Assembly: GCF_900114215.1 (NCBI RefSeq)
Contig: NZ_FOSG01000013.1
Span: 1-64,000, forward strand
Direction of reading: 5' to 3'
DNA length: 64,000 nucleotides
Source of the DNA: Streptomyces mangrovi
Lineage (GTDB): Bacteria; Actinomycetota; Actinomycetes; Streptomycetales; Streptomycetaceae
How positions within the stretch are numbered: position 1 is the stretch's first letter; each line of letters begins with the position of its first letter. A model generated the notes under the pieces. That model saw only the letters and a list, made by a program, of their open reading frames with translations. It was not told the origin of the DNA and searched no databases. A program made the translations under genes and the position numbers. Positions 54,108-62,184 of this stretch are shown one piece after another.

Positions 54108-56330
54108 ATGGGCGACAGGACGAGTACGCACACCGGAGCCGCGGGAAGGGCGCCGGTGGCCGACCGGCCCGGCTCCATACGGAACGTGGTGCTGGTCGGC
54201 CACAGCGGCGCGGGGAAGACGACACTGGTCGAGGCGCTCGCCCAGACCTCGGGCGCGCTGCTCCGGGCGGGCAGGGTCGAGGACGGCACCACCGTCTCCG
54301 ACCACGACGGGATCGAGCACCGGCAACAGCGCTCGGTCCAGCTCTCCCTGGTCCCCGTGGAGTGGGACGGCGTCAAGGTCAATCTCCTGGACACCCCCGG
54401 CTACGCCGACTTCACCGGGGAGCTGCGGGCCGGTCTGCGGGCGGCGGACGCGGCCCTCTTCGTCGTCTCGGCCGCCGACGGCGTGGACGGGGCGACCCGG
54501 CTGGTGTGGGAGGAGTGCGCCGGGGTCGGGATGCCGCGCGCCATCGTCGTCACCCACCTGGAGGCCCCGCGCGCCGACTTCGAGGAGATGACCGACGTCT
54601 GCCGGCGAGTCTTCGGCGGCGACGACCCCGACGCCGTGCTCCCGCTGTACCTGCCCCTGCACGGGGATCCGCCGGAAGGGCGGCCCGACGGGCACGCGCC
54701 GGTCGCCGGGCTGGTCGGGCTGCTGTCGCAGCGGATCTGCGACTACTCCGTCGGCGAGCGCGCCGAGCGCGACCCGGATCCCGAGCACCTCCCGCTGATC
54801 GCCGGCGCCCGCGCCCGGCTGATCGAGGGCATCATCGCCGAGAGCGAGGACGAGACCCTGATGGACCGCTACCTCGGCGGAGCGGACGTCGAGGTGGAGA
54901 CGCTGGTGCGGGACCTGGAGAAGGCCGTCGCCCGCGGGGTGTTCCACCCCGTCCTGGCCGCGGCCCCCGCCGCGGAGGGAGCCCGGCAGGGCCTGGGCAC
55001 GGTGGAGCTGCTGGAGCTGGTCACCCGCGGCTTCCCCACCCCCGGGGAACGCGAGGTCCCCCCGGTCACCGCCCCCGACGGCCGGCCCCGGCCCCCGCTG
55101 GAGTGCGACCCCGACGGCCCGCTGGCCGCCGAGGTGATCAGGACCTCCTCCGACCCCTACGTCGGGCGGATGTCCCTGGTGCGGGTCTTCTCCGGCACCC
55201 TGCGCCCGGACGTACCCGTGCACGTGTGCGGCCACGGCCTGACCGACCGCGAGGGCGCCCCCACCGGGCAGCCCCATGACGCGGACGAACGCGTCGGCGC
55301 CCTGACCAGCCCCTTCGGCGGACAGCAGCGCCATCTGCCGAAGGCCGTGGCGGGCGATCTGGCCTGTGTCGCCAAACTCTCCCGCGCCGAGACCGGCGAC
55401 ACCCTGTCGGACAGGGGCGACCCGCTGGTGATGGAGCCGTGGGTGATGCCCGACCCGCTACTGCCGGTGGCCGTCGAGGCGCACGCCAGGAGCGACGAGG
55501 ACAGGCTCTCCCAGGGGCTGGCCCGGCTGACCGCCGAGGATCCCACCCTGCGCCTGGAGCAGAACCCCGACACCCGTCAGCTGGTGCTGTGGTGCATGGG
55601 CGAGGCCCACCGGGACGTGGCGCTGGAGCGGCTGCGCACCCGCTACGGCGTCCGGGTCGACGCCGTGGCCCACCGGGTCGCCCTGCGCGAGACCTTCGCC
55701 GAGCGGGCCGCCGCGCGCGGCCGGCACGTCAAGCAGTCCGGCGGCCACGGCCAGTACGCCGTCTGCGAGATCACCGTGGAGCCGCTGCCGGCCGGCTCGG
55801 GCGTCGAGTTCGCCGACGAGGTGGTGGGAGGCGCGGTGCCGCGCCAGTTCATCCCTTCGGTGGAGAAGGGCGTGCGGGCCCAGGCCGCGCGCGGGGTGGC
55901 CACCGGTCACCCGCTGGTGGACGTACGCGTCACCCTCGTCGACGGCAAGGCGCACTCGGTGGACTCCTCCGACGCCGCCTTCCAGACGGCGGGCGCCCTG
56001 GCCCTGCGCGAGGCCGCCGCCGGCGCGCGGATCCATCTGCTGGAGCCGGTCGACGAGGTGCGGGTGACGGTCGCCGACGAGTACGTGGGCGCGGTGATGA
56101 GCGATCTGTCGGGGCGGCGCGGCCGGGTGGTGGGCACCGAACAGGTCCCCGGCGGCAGCACCCTGGTGCGCGCGGAGGTCCCCCAGTCGGAGATCGGCCG
56201 CTACGCGGTGGACCTGCGCTCCCTCTCGCACGGCACGGGCCGCTTCTCCCGCTCCTTCCTCCGGCACGAACCGGTGCCGCGCCAGGTGGCAGAGCGGATC
56301 CGCGGGGAGGCCGAAAGCCGCGTGGCGTGA
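54108..56330 (+). CDS. Elongation factor G-like GTPase (EF-G2 type) with altered G4 motif
   Basis: A 740-residue paralogue of EF-G with all five domains in outline: G1 GHSGAGKT (31-38), G3 DTPGY (95-99), then domains II to V (QSGGHGQYAVCEI in domain IV). The G4 motif NKxD is replaced by THLE (149-152), and the switch I region reads RQQRSVQLS instead of the ERGITI form, so guanine recognition or GTP turnover may differ from true EF-G. ATG start with GGAGGAC upstream. Not the housekeeping fusA, which normally lies in the str operon. Role unknown. Confidence 0.9.
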   Translation: MGDRTSTHTGAAGRAPVADRPGSIRNVVLVGHSGAGKTTLVEALAQTSGALLRAGRVEDGTTVSDHDGIEHRQQRSVQLSLVPVEWDGVKVNLLDTPGYADFTGELRAGLRAADAALFVVSAADGVDGATRLVWEECAGVGMPRAIVVTHLEAPRADFEEMTDVCRRVFGGDDPDAVLPLYLPLHGDPPEGRPDGHAPVAGLVGLLSQRICDYSVGERAERDPDPEHLPLIAGARARLIEGIIAESEDETLMDRYLGGADVEVETLVRDLEKAVARGVFHPVLAAAPAAEGARQGLGTVELLELVTRGFPTPGEREVPPVTAPDGRPRPPLECDPDGPLAAEVIRTSSDPYVGRMSLVRVFSGTLRPDVPVHVCGHGLTDREGAPTGQPHDADERVGALTSPFGGQQRHLPKAVAGDLACVAKLSRAETGDTLSDRGDPLVMEPWVMPDPLLPVAVEAHARSDEDRLSQGLARLTAEDPTLRLEQNPDTRQLVLWCMGEAHRDVALERLRTRYGVRVDAVAHRVALRETFAERAAARGRHVKQSGGHGQYAVCEITVEPLPAGSGVEFADEVVGGAVPRQFIPSVEKGVRAQAARGVATGHPLVDVRVTLVDGKAHSVDSSDAAFQTAGALALREAAAGARIHLLEPVDEVRVTVADEYVGAVMSDLSGRRGRVVGTEQVPGGSTLVRAEVPQSEIGRYAVDLRSLSHGTGRFSRSFLRHEPVPRQVAERIRGEAESRVA

Positions 56331-56467
56331 CCCCCCGGTGACGGTACGCTGAACGCCGCGGCGTCGGGCGCGGCACGGACGGGCACCAACAGGTGTGCGG
56401 CGGGCCGTGGTTGGGAACGGTCGGTACGAGCCTGACGTCGGACGGCGCGAGCGGAGTGGGGGCACCA

Positions 56468-58135
56468 TTGGCGGGCTTCGATGACGTCGAGGGCGGCGCG
56501 TACGACTTCAGTCCCGGCGCGCAGGTCCCCTTGACCGGCGCGGGCGGCGGGCAGACCGCCCCCACCCAGGCGCTGGCCTCGGCCGCCTACCGCGACGGCC
56601 CGGTGACGGACCTGCTCGCGGCGAACGACGCCGCCAAGGTCTCCGCGCCCCGCTTCTCGCTGTTCGAGCCGAACCTGGGCGAGGCCTTCTCCCGCGCGGT
56701 CCAGTCGCGGATGCTCGGCGGTGCGCGCAAGGCGATGATCCAGTCCTTCGGCTGCGAGCCGCAGGTCGTGGTCGAGCACTGCCTGGCGGCCAACCGCATC
56801 CGCCGGGAGCGCGACGCCCGGCTGACGGCGGTGATGGTGCTCTTCGGGGTGCTCTTCCTGCCCGGTGTCCTGCTCTGGCTCGGGGGCTTCCAGCTGCGCC
56901 GGACGCTGGCGGGCGCGCAGGACCGCCGGGCCGGTGCGCTGGGCATGGGCGTACTCGTCGCGCTCGGCGTGCTGGTGGGGGTCTTCGTGCTGAGGCTGCC
57001 GTTCACCGGTTTCTGGGCGATCTACCTGCGCGTGATGCTGGTCGCCCCGGTCGTGGGCTGGCTGCTGGCCAAGCAGATCTGCGAGCGCTACGCCAAGGAC
57101 CTGCGCTCCCGCTGGGAGGGCCTGCTGTCGGGCGGCGGCATCGGCGCCAAGATCCCCGAGGCGGTGCCGCACGCCCCCGGCGACGCGGGCGCGGAGAGCA
57201 TAAGGCTGAATCTGGCCAAGCTGGCGGCCGAGCAGCGCAGCAACGTGGTCTTCTACGCCGGTCCCAAGGGGATACTCGGCATGGGCCCCCGCTGGGGCAG
57301 CTGGCAGCTGGCCGAGGAGCTGGTGCCGGCCTCCCCCGGAACCGAGATCAACCCCTTCCGCAGCTGGGACGTGGCGCGCGCGATCCACGACCAGCTGCGG
57401 ATGCTGGAGCGCACCCCGCTGCACACCGGCGGTTTCCCCAAGCCCTCCGTACGGCACTGGGTGGTCGTCCCGGTCGGGGAGGGCGCCTCGGGTGTCTCCC
57501 GGCCCGACGGCCAGAACGTCGAGGCGTACAGCGTCAAGGAGTTCGAGGTCCAGCGGATCTGCAACGAGCAGCAGTTCGGCAGCGGAAACCGCCACTACCT
57601 CGGCGTCCAGTTCGTGCTGTGGGACGGCCAGCTCGTGCTCAACCTGCTGATCAGCGTCACCGTGCTGCACCACACCCTGCGCATCGAGGTCACCGGCCAC
57701 GCGCTCGGCCCGGTCAACTCGGTGTTCTTCTCCAAGCCGTCACCGAGGAAGAAGACGGTCTCCAAGACCGTCCGGTTCTGGGAGACCAAGGACATCGAGC
57801 TGCCGCTGATCCAGCCCAGCGAGGTGGTGCGGCTGGCGGTGCGCGCCCCGCTGACGTGGTTCCCGCCGGTGCTGGACTTCCTGGGCGGCAAGCTGAGCCT
57901 TCCCGAGCCCTTCGGGCTGCGGCACGTGTGGGCCGACAAGCCCTGGCGCCACCGCTTCATGGCCGACGACGCCCTGCGCGCGGCCACCCCGGTGCTGCGG
58001 GTGGTGCACGCGGCGGCCCTGAAGGTGCTGAAGGAGAACAACGTGGACATCGAGAAGTTCGGCGCCCGTTCCCTGAACCTCAGCGGCCAGGTGCAGTCGG
58101 CCGAGCCGGGCAACGCCGACGTGTACAACGTCTGA
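56468..58135 (+). CDS. Conserved membrane protein, function unknown
   Basis: About 555 residues. The N-terminal 120 are soluble (FDDVEGGAYDFSPGAQVPLTGAG). Two hydrophobic blocks follow (LTAVMVLFGVLFLPGVLLWLG and GMGVLVALGVLVGVFVLRL with VMLVAPVVGWLLA), then a soluble domain of more than 300 residues with no recognised motif, ending with EKFGARSLNLSGQVQSAEPG. The TTG at 56468 has GGAG/GGGGG upstream; GTG 56456 or an upstream in-frame start at 56393 are possible. It stands alone on the plus strand, followed by a hairpin. Confidence 0.82.
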   Translation: MAGFDDVEGGAYDFSPGAQVPLTGAGGGQTAPTQALASAAYRDGPVTDLLAANDAAKVSAPRFSLFEPNLGEAFSRAVQSRMLGGARKAMIQSFGCEPQVVVEHCLAANRIRRERDARLTAVMVLFGVLFLPGVLLWLGGFQLRRTLAGAQDRRAGALGMGVLVALGVLVGVFVLRLPFTGFWAIYLRVMLVAPVVGWLLAKQICERYAKDLRSRWEGLLSGGGIGAKIPEAVPHAPGDAGAESIRLNLAKLAAEQRSNVVFYAGPKGILGMGPRWGSWQLAEELVPASPGTEINPFRSWDVARAIHDQLRMLERTPLHTGGFPKPSVRHWVVVPVGEGASGVSRPDGQNVEAYSVKEFEVQRICNEQQFGSGNRHYLGVQFVLWDGQLVLNLLISVTVLHHTLRIEVTGHALGPVNSVFFSKPSPRKKTVSKTVRFWETKDIELPLIQPSEVVRLAVRAPLTWFPPVLDFLGGKLSLPEPFGLRHVWADKPWRHRFMADDALRAATPVLRVVHAAALKVLKENNVDIEKFGARSLNLSGQVQSAEPGNADVYNV

Positions 58136-58136
58136 T

Positions 58137-58165
58137 CCGCCCGCGCCCCCGAGGGGCGCGGGCGG
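58137..58165. terminator. Terminator between membrane protein and HIT gene
   Basis: A perfect 13-base inverted repeat (58137-58149 with 58153-58165) with a three-base loop lies right after the 58135 stop, between two convergent genes. Confidence 0.65.
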
Positions 58166-58174
58166 CGCCCGGGC

Positions 58175-58738
58175 TCAGGCCCCGGCGGGCCACTTCTCGG
58201 CCAGCATGCGCCGGGTGTCGGCCAGCAGCTGCGGCAGCACCTTGGTGTGGCCCACCACCGGCATGAAGTTGGTGTCGCCTCCCCAGCGCGGCACGATGTG
58301 CTGGTGGAGGTGGGCGGCGATCCCGGCGCCCGCGACCTCGCCCTGGTTCATGCCGATGTTGAACCCCTGCGCCCCGGAGGCCGCGCGCAGCGCCTTCATG
58401 GCCCGCTTGGTGTAGTCGCCCAGTTCCACCGTCTCCTGATCGGTGAGGTCGGTGTAGTCGGCGACGTGCCGGAAGGGCACCACCATCAAGTGGCCGCCGT
58501 TGTACGGGTAGAGGTTGAGCACCGCGTACACCAGCTCGCCGCGGGCGATCACCAGCCCGTCCTCGTCGGACTTGGCCGGGATCGTGCAGAACGGGCAGCC
58601 GTCACCGGCGCCCGGGCCGCTCGGCTTGTTCTCCCCCTGGATGTAGGCCATCCGGTGGGGCGTCCACAGGCGCTGGAAGGCGTCCGGCGACCCCACTCCG
58701 ATCTGCTGCTCCGGCTCGCTGCTCATGCGGGCCAGCAT
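58175..58738 (-). CDS. HIT-domain nucleotide-binding protein
   Basis: A 187-residue histidine-triad hydrolase or transferase. The triad HLHQHIVPRW (His-x-His-x-His) is intact and a CPFC pair suggests zinc. The sequence MAYIQGENKPSGPGAGDGCPFC and FNIGMNQGEVAGAG resembles diadenosine tetraphosphate phosphorylase-like HIT proteins of actinobacteria; the substrate is not certain. ATG at 58738 has GGTGAAG upstream; ATG at 58726 (MSSEPEQQIG) is an alternative. It follows thrS on the same strand. Confidence 0.9.
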   Translation of the reverse strand: MLARMSSEPEQQIGVGSPDAFQRLWTPHRMAYIQGENKPSGPGAGDGCPFCTIPAKSDEDGLVIARGELVYAVLNLYPYNGGHLMVVPFRHVADYTDLTDQETVELGDYTKRAMKALRAASGAQGFNIGMNQGEVAGAGIAAHLHQHIVPRWGGDTNFMPVVGHTKVLPQLLADTRRMLAEKWPAGA

Positions 58739-58782
58739 AGGACTTCACCGGTCCGCGGCGGGCCGGTGGGGCCGGGCGACGG

Positions 58783-58830
58783 CGCAGGGCGTGCTTCCGG
58801 GGCGGCGTCGCCCCGGAAGCACGCCCTGCG
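58783..58830 (-). terminator. Terminator after thrS
   Basis: A perfect 22-base inverted repeat (58783-58804 with 58809-58830) with a four-base loop lies eight bases past the thrS stop. The HIT gene beyond it therefore probably has its own promoter or depends on readthrough. Confidence 0.86.
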
Positions 58831-58838
58831 TGCGGTGC

Positions 58839-60818
58839 TCAGACCTGGACGCGGTCCTCGACGGCCCTGACGATCTCCGCGATCGCCTCGTCGAGCGGCA
58901 CACCGTTCTTCTGCGAGCCGTCGCGGTAGCGGAAGCTGACCGCGCCCGCCGCCATGTCGTCGTCGCCGGCGATGACCATGAACGGCACCTTGCTCTTCTG
59001 CGCGTTCCTGATCTTCTTCTGCATCCGGTCCGAGGAGGAGTCCACCTCCACCCGCAGCCCCTTCGCCTTCGCCCGGGCCGCGAACTCCTCCAGGTAGGGC
59101 ACATGGGTGTCGCCGATCGGGATGCCGACCGCCTGGACCGGGGCCAGCCAGGCCGGGAAGGCGCCCGCGTAGTGCTCCAGCAGCACGGCGAAGAAGCGCT
59201 CGATGGAGCCGAACAGCGCGCGGTGGATCATCACCGGCCGCTGCCGGGAGCCGTCGGGGGCGGTGTACTCCAGGTCGAAGAGCTCGGGGAGGTTGAAGTC
59301 GACCTGGATGGTCGACATCTGCCAGGTCCGGCCGATGGCGTCACGTGCCTGCACCGAGATCTTCGGCCCGTAGAAGGCGGCGCCGCCCGGGTCCATGACC
59401 AGATCCAGGCCCTGCTTCCCGGCGGCCCGGCGCAGAATCTCGGTGGCCTCCTCCCAGTTCTCGTCCGTCCCGACGAACTTCTCCGGGTCCTTGGTGGACA
59501 GCTCCAGGTAGAAGTCCTCCAGACCGTAGTCGCGCAGCAGGTTCAGCACGAAGGTCAGCAGCGAGTCGAGCTCGTCCGCCATCTGCTCCCTGGTGCAGTA
59601 GATGTGCGCGTCGTCCTGGGTGAAGCCCCGCGCCCGGGTCAGGCCGTGGACGACGCCCGACTTCTCGTAGCGGTACACGGTGCCGAACTCGAACAGCCGT
59701 AGCGGCAGTTCGCGGTAGGAGCGCCCCCGCGCGTCGAAGATCAGGTTGTGCATGGGGCAGTTCATGGGCTTGAGGTAGTAGTCCACGCCCTCGTCGAGCT
59801 GCATGGGCGGGTACATGCCGTCGGCGTACCAGTCCAGGTGGCCCGACTTCTCGAACAGCTTCCCCTTGGTGGCGTGCGGGGTGTAGACGAACTCGTAGCC
59901 CGCCTCCTCGTGCCGCCTGCGCGAGTAGTCCTCCATGGTGCGGCGGATAATGCCGCCCCTGGGGTGGAAGACGGCCAGGCCGGAGCCGATCTCCTCGGGG
60001 ATGGAGAACAGGTCCAGTTCCGCGCCGAGCCTGCGGTGGTCGCGCTTCTCTGCCTCGGCCAGGAACTCCAGGTACGCCTTCAGCTCGTCCTTGGACGGCC
60101 AGGCGGTGCCGTAGATCCGCTGGAGCTGCGGGTTCTTCTCACTGCCCCGCCAGTACGCGGCGGCCGACCGCATCAGCCTGAACGCCGGGATGGTGCGGGT
60201 GGTGGGCAGGTGCGGACCGCGGCACAGGTCCTTCCAGCACAGCTCGCCGGTCTTGGCGTCGAGGTTGTCGTAGATGGTCAGCTCGCCCGCGCCGACCTCG
60301 GCCGACGCGCCCTCGGCGGCCTCGGCCGCGTTGCCCTTGAGCCCGATCAGCTCCAGCTTGTACGGCTCGCCGGCCAGCTCCTCGCGGGCCGCCTCGTCGT
60401 CGGTCACACGACGGGAGAAGCGCTGGCCGCGCTTGACGATCTCCTGCATCCGCTTCTCGATGCGCTTCAGATCGTCCGGGGTGAACGGCTCGGCGACGTC
60501 GAAGTCGTAGTAGAAGCCGTCCTTGATCGGCGGGCCGATGCCGAGCTTGGCCTCGGGGAAGAGGTCCTGCACGGCCTGGGCCATGACGTGTGCGGTGGAG
60601 TGCCGCAGGATGTTCAGCCCGTCCTCGGAGGAGATCTCCACGGGCTCGACCTCGTCGCCGTCGGCGACGGCGTACGCCAGGTCCCTCAGCTGCCCGCCGA
60701 TGCGGGCGGCGACGATCGAGCGGTCGCCGGCGAAGAGATCGGCGGCCGTGGTGCCCGTGGTCACCACGCGCTCTTCCCGCTCGGAATCGCGTTGGATGAT
60801 CACACGGACGTCCGTCAC
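58839..60818 (-). CDS. thrS: Threonyl-tRNA synthetase
   Basis: Charges tRNA-Thr. The 659-residue protein has the N-terminal TGS domain (from [16 protein letters not shown]), the editing domain with [11 protein letters not shown], and the class II core with zinc ligands (MNCPMHN), motif 2 ([23 protein letters not shown]) and anticodon-binding region near the C-terminus. GTG start at 60818 behind CAGGAGAG. The frame stays open upstream to 62186 across the exonuclease and tRNA genes, but that part is not coding. No T-box leader was recognised. Confidence 0.97.
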   Translation of the reverse strand: MTDVRVIIQRDSEREERVVTTGTTAADLFAGDRSIVAARIGGQLRDLAYAVADGDEVEPVEISSEDGLNILRHSTAHVMAQAVQDLFPEAKLGIGPPIKDGFYYDFDVAEPFTPDDLKRIEKRMQEIVKRGQRFSRRVTDDEAAREELAGEPYKLELIGLKGNAAEAAEGASAEVGAGELTIYDNLDAKTGELCWKDLCRGPHLPTTRTIPAFRLMRSAAAYWRGSEKNPQLQRIYGTAWPSKDELKAYLEFLAEAEKRDHRRLGAELDLFSIPEEIGSGLAVFHPRGGIIRRTMEDYSRRRHEEAGYEFVYTPHATKGKLFEKSGHLDWYADGMYPPMQLDEGVDYYLKPMNCPMHNLIFDARGRSYRELPLRLFEFGTVYRYEKSGVVHGLTRARGFTQDDAHIYCTREQMADELDSLLTFVLNLLRDYGLEDFYLELSTKDPEKFVGTDENWEEATEILRRAAGKQGLDLVMDPGGAAFYGPKISVQARDAIGRTWQMSTIQVDFNLPELFDLEYTAPDGSRQRPVMIHRALFGSIERFFAVLLEHYAGAFPAWLAPVQAVGIPIGDTHVPYLEEFAARAKAKGLRVEVDSSSDRMQKKIRNAQKSKVPFMVIAGDDDMAAGAVSFRYRDGSQKNGVPLDEAIAEIVRAVEDRVQV

Positions 60819-61069
60819 CGGTCTCTCCTGACTGCTGTCGTCTCGGGTCTCCCCGTCTCGGGATCCGCCCGAGGCGCGGACGATCGCCGCGCACCGTGAA
60901 TCGTACCGAGCCGGACGCCCCCGCCGCGAAACGGTTGCGGCACGGTCCAGGGGCGCCGGGGTTGGCCGCGAGCGGGGTGAGGTATCAAGACGGGCGACGG
61001 GCGTACGCGCCGCCGTGTGCGCCCGCCCACCGGGACGGTCCCGGTCTCGACACGGAGGGGAAGCAGAGC

Positions 61070-61795
61070 ATGACGGTGTGGTACGAGGGACCGCTCGCCG
61101 CATTCGACACCGAGACCACGGGGGTGGACCCGGAGCGGGACCGGATCGTCTCGGCCGCGCTGGTGGTACAGGACGCGCCGGGGGCCGAGGTGCGCGCCGT
61201 GCGCTGGCTGGTGGATCCGGGGGTGCCGGTGCCCGAGGGGGCGGCGGCGGTGCACGGTCTGACCGGGGAGCATCTGCGCGAGCACGGCCGCCGCCCGGCG
61301 GACGTGGTCGGGGAGATCGCGGCGGCCCTGGCGGAGCGCGCTTCCGAGGGGATGCCGCTGGTGGTGATGAACGCGCCGTTCGATCTGACGCTGCTGGACC
61401 GGGAGCTGCGGCGGCACGGCGGCGCCTCGCTGACCGATGCCGTCGCCTCGCCCGCGCTGTGCGTGCTGGACCCGCGGGTGCTGGACAAGCATCTGGACCG
61501 CTACCGCAAGGGCCGCCGCACCCTGGCCGCGCTGTGCGAGCACTACGGCGTGGAACTGGCCGAGGCCCATGACGCGGCCGCCGACGCCGCCGCGGCGCTC
61601 GAGGTCGTGCGGGAGGTGGGGCGCCGCCACGCGCGGCGGCTGTCCTCGCTGTCCCCGGCCGAGCTGCACACCCTGCAGTCGGTCTGGCACGCGGCCCAGG
61701 CGCGCGGGCTGCAGGCGTGGTTCGCCCGCAACGGTTCCGACGAGACGGTCGATCCGGCGTGGCCGCTACGGACGGAGGTCCCGGCCGCCGTCTGA
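61070..61795 (+). CDS. DEDD-type 3'-5' exonuclease (DnaQ-like)
   Basis: A 241-residue protein with Exo [18 protein letters not shown], Exo [17 protein letters not shown] and Exo [17 protein letters not shown] motifs, the DnaQ/epsilon fold. The tail ([21 protein letters not shown]) lies outside the nuclease domain and may be for protein contacts. ATG at 61070 with GGAGGGGAAG upstream. Divergent from thrS (251-base gap). Whether it is a proofreading subunit or a repair nuclease cannot be read from sequence. Confidence 0.9.
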   Translation: MTVWYEGPLAAFDTETTGVDPERDRIVSAALVVQDAPGAEVRAVRWLVDPGVPVPEGAAAVHGLTGEHLREHGRRPADVVGEIAAALAERASEGMPLVVMNAPFDLTLLDRELRRHGGASLTDAVASPALCVLDPRVLDKHLDRYRKGRRTLAALCEHYGVELAEAHDAAADAAAALEVVREVGRRHARRLSSLSPAELHTLQSVWHAAQARGLQAWFARNGSDETVDPAWPLRTEVPAAV

Positions 61796-61844
61796 GAACG
61801 GCCGGGGGCTGTCGGGGGCGGGCCGGGAACACGGGCGCGAAACG

Positions 61845-61881
61845 CGGGAGGCCGGTTCCGTCGGACGGAACCGGCCTCCCG
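61845..61881. terminator. Terminator between exonuclease and tRNA-Val
   Basis: A perfect 17-base inverted repeat (61845-61861 with 61865-61881) lies between the plus-strand exonuclease and the minus-strand tRNA, six bases from the tRNA 3' end. It can serve both. Confidence 0.78.
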
Positions 61882-61886
61882 GGCGG

Positions 61887-61958
61887 TGGGCGATACTGGG
61901 TTCGAACCAGTGACCTCTTCGGTGTGAACGAAGCGCTCTCCCACTGAGCTAATCGCCC
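61887..61958 (-). tRNA. tRNA-Val (anticodon CAC)
   Basis: The 72-base minus-strand sequence folds into a full cloverleaf: acceptor stem GGGCGAT/ATCGCCC, D arm GCTC...GAGC, anticodon arm CTTCG-TTCACAC-CGAAG, T arm ACTGG-TTCGAAC-CCAGT and discriminator A. Anticodon CAC reads GTG, the most-used Val codon in such genomes. CCA is not encoded. No integrase or attachment-site duplication was seen nearby. Confidence 0.95.
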
Positions 61959-62184
61959 CTGTGTGCCCTGCGGCACGACGAGAACCATACAGGGATCGCG
62001 GGTGTTCATCCAAACTCCTTCCCGCTCCCTCCCACCGGACGGTCTCACCCACCCGCGGCCACCGCCGGGGGTGCCACCCGGCCCACCGCGTCCCCCTCCC
62101 TCCACACCGGGCCCGGTGGTACTCATGCGGCCCTGAGTACCACCGCGCATGCCCGCCCGCCCTCGTACACGCCACACTCCGCTC

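Noticed and set aside
60819-61069. T-box leader for thrS (also considered for alaS and hisS)
   Set aside because: No T-box core sequence or specifier stem was recognised in these gaps.
61887-62184. Integration site at tRNA-Val
   Set aside because: No integrase, no direct repeat of the tRNA end, and neighbours look like core genes.
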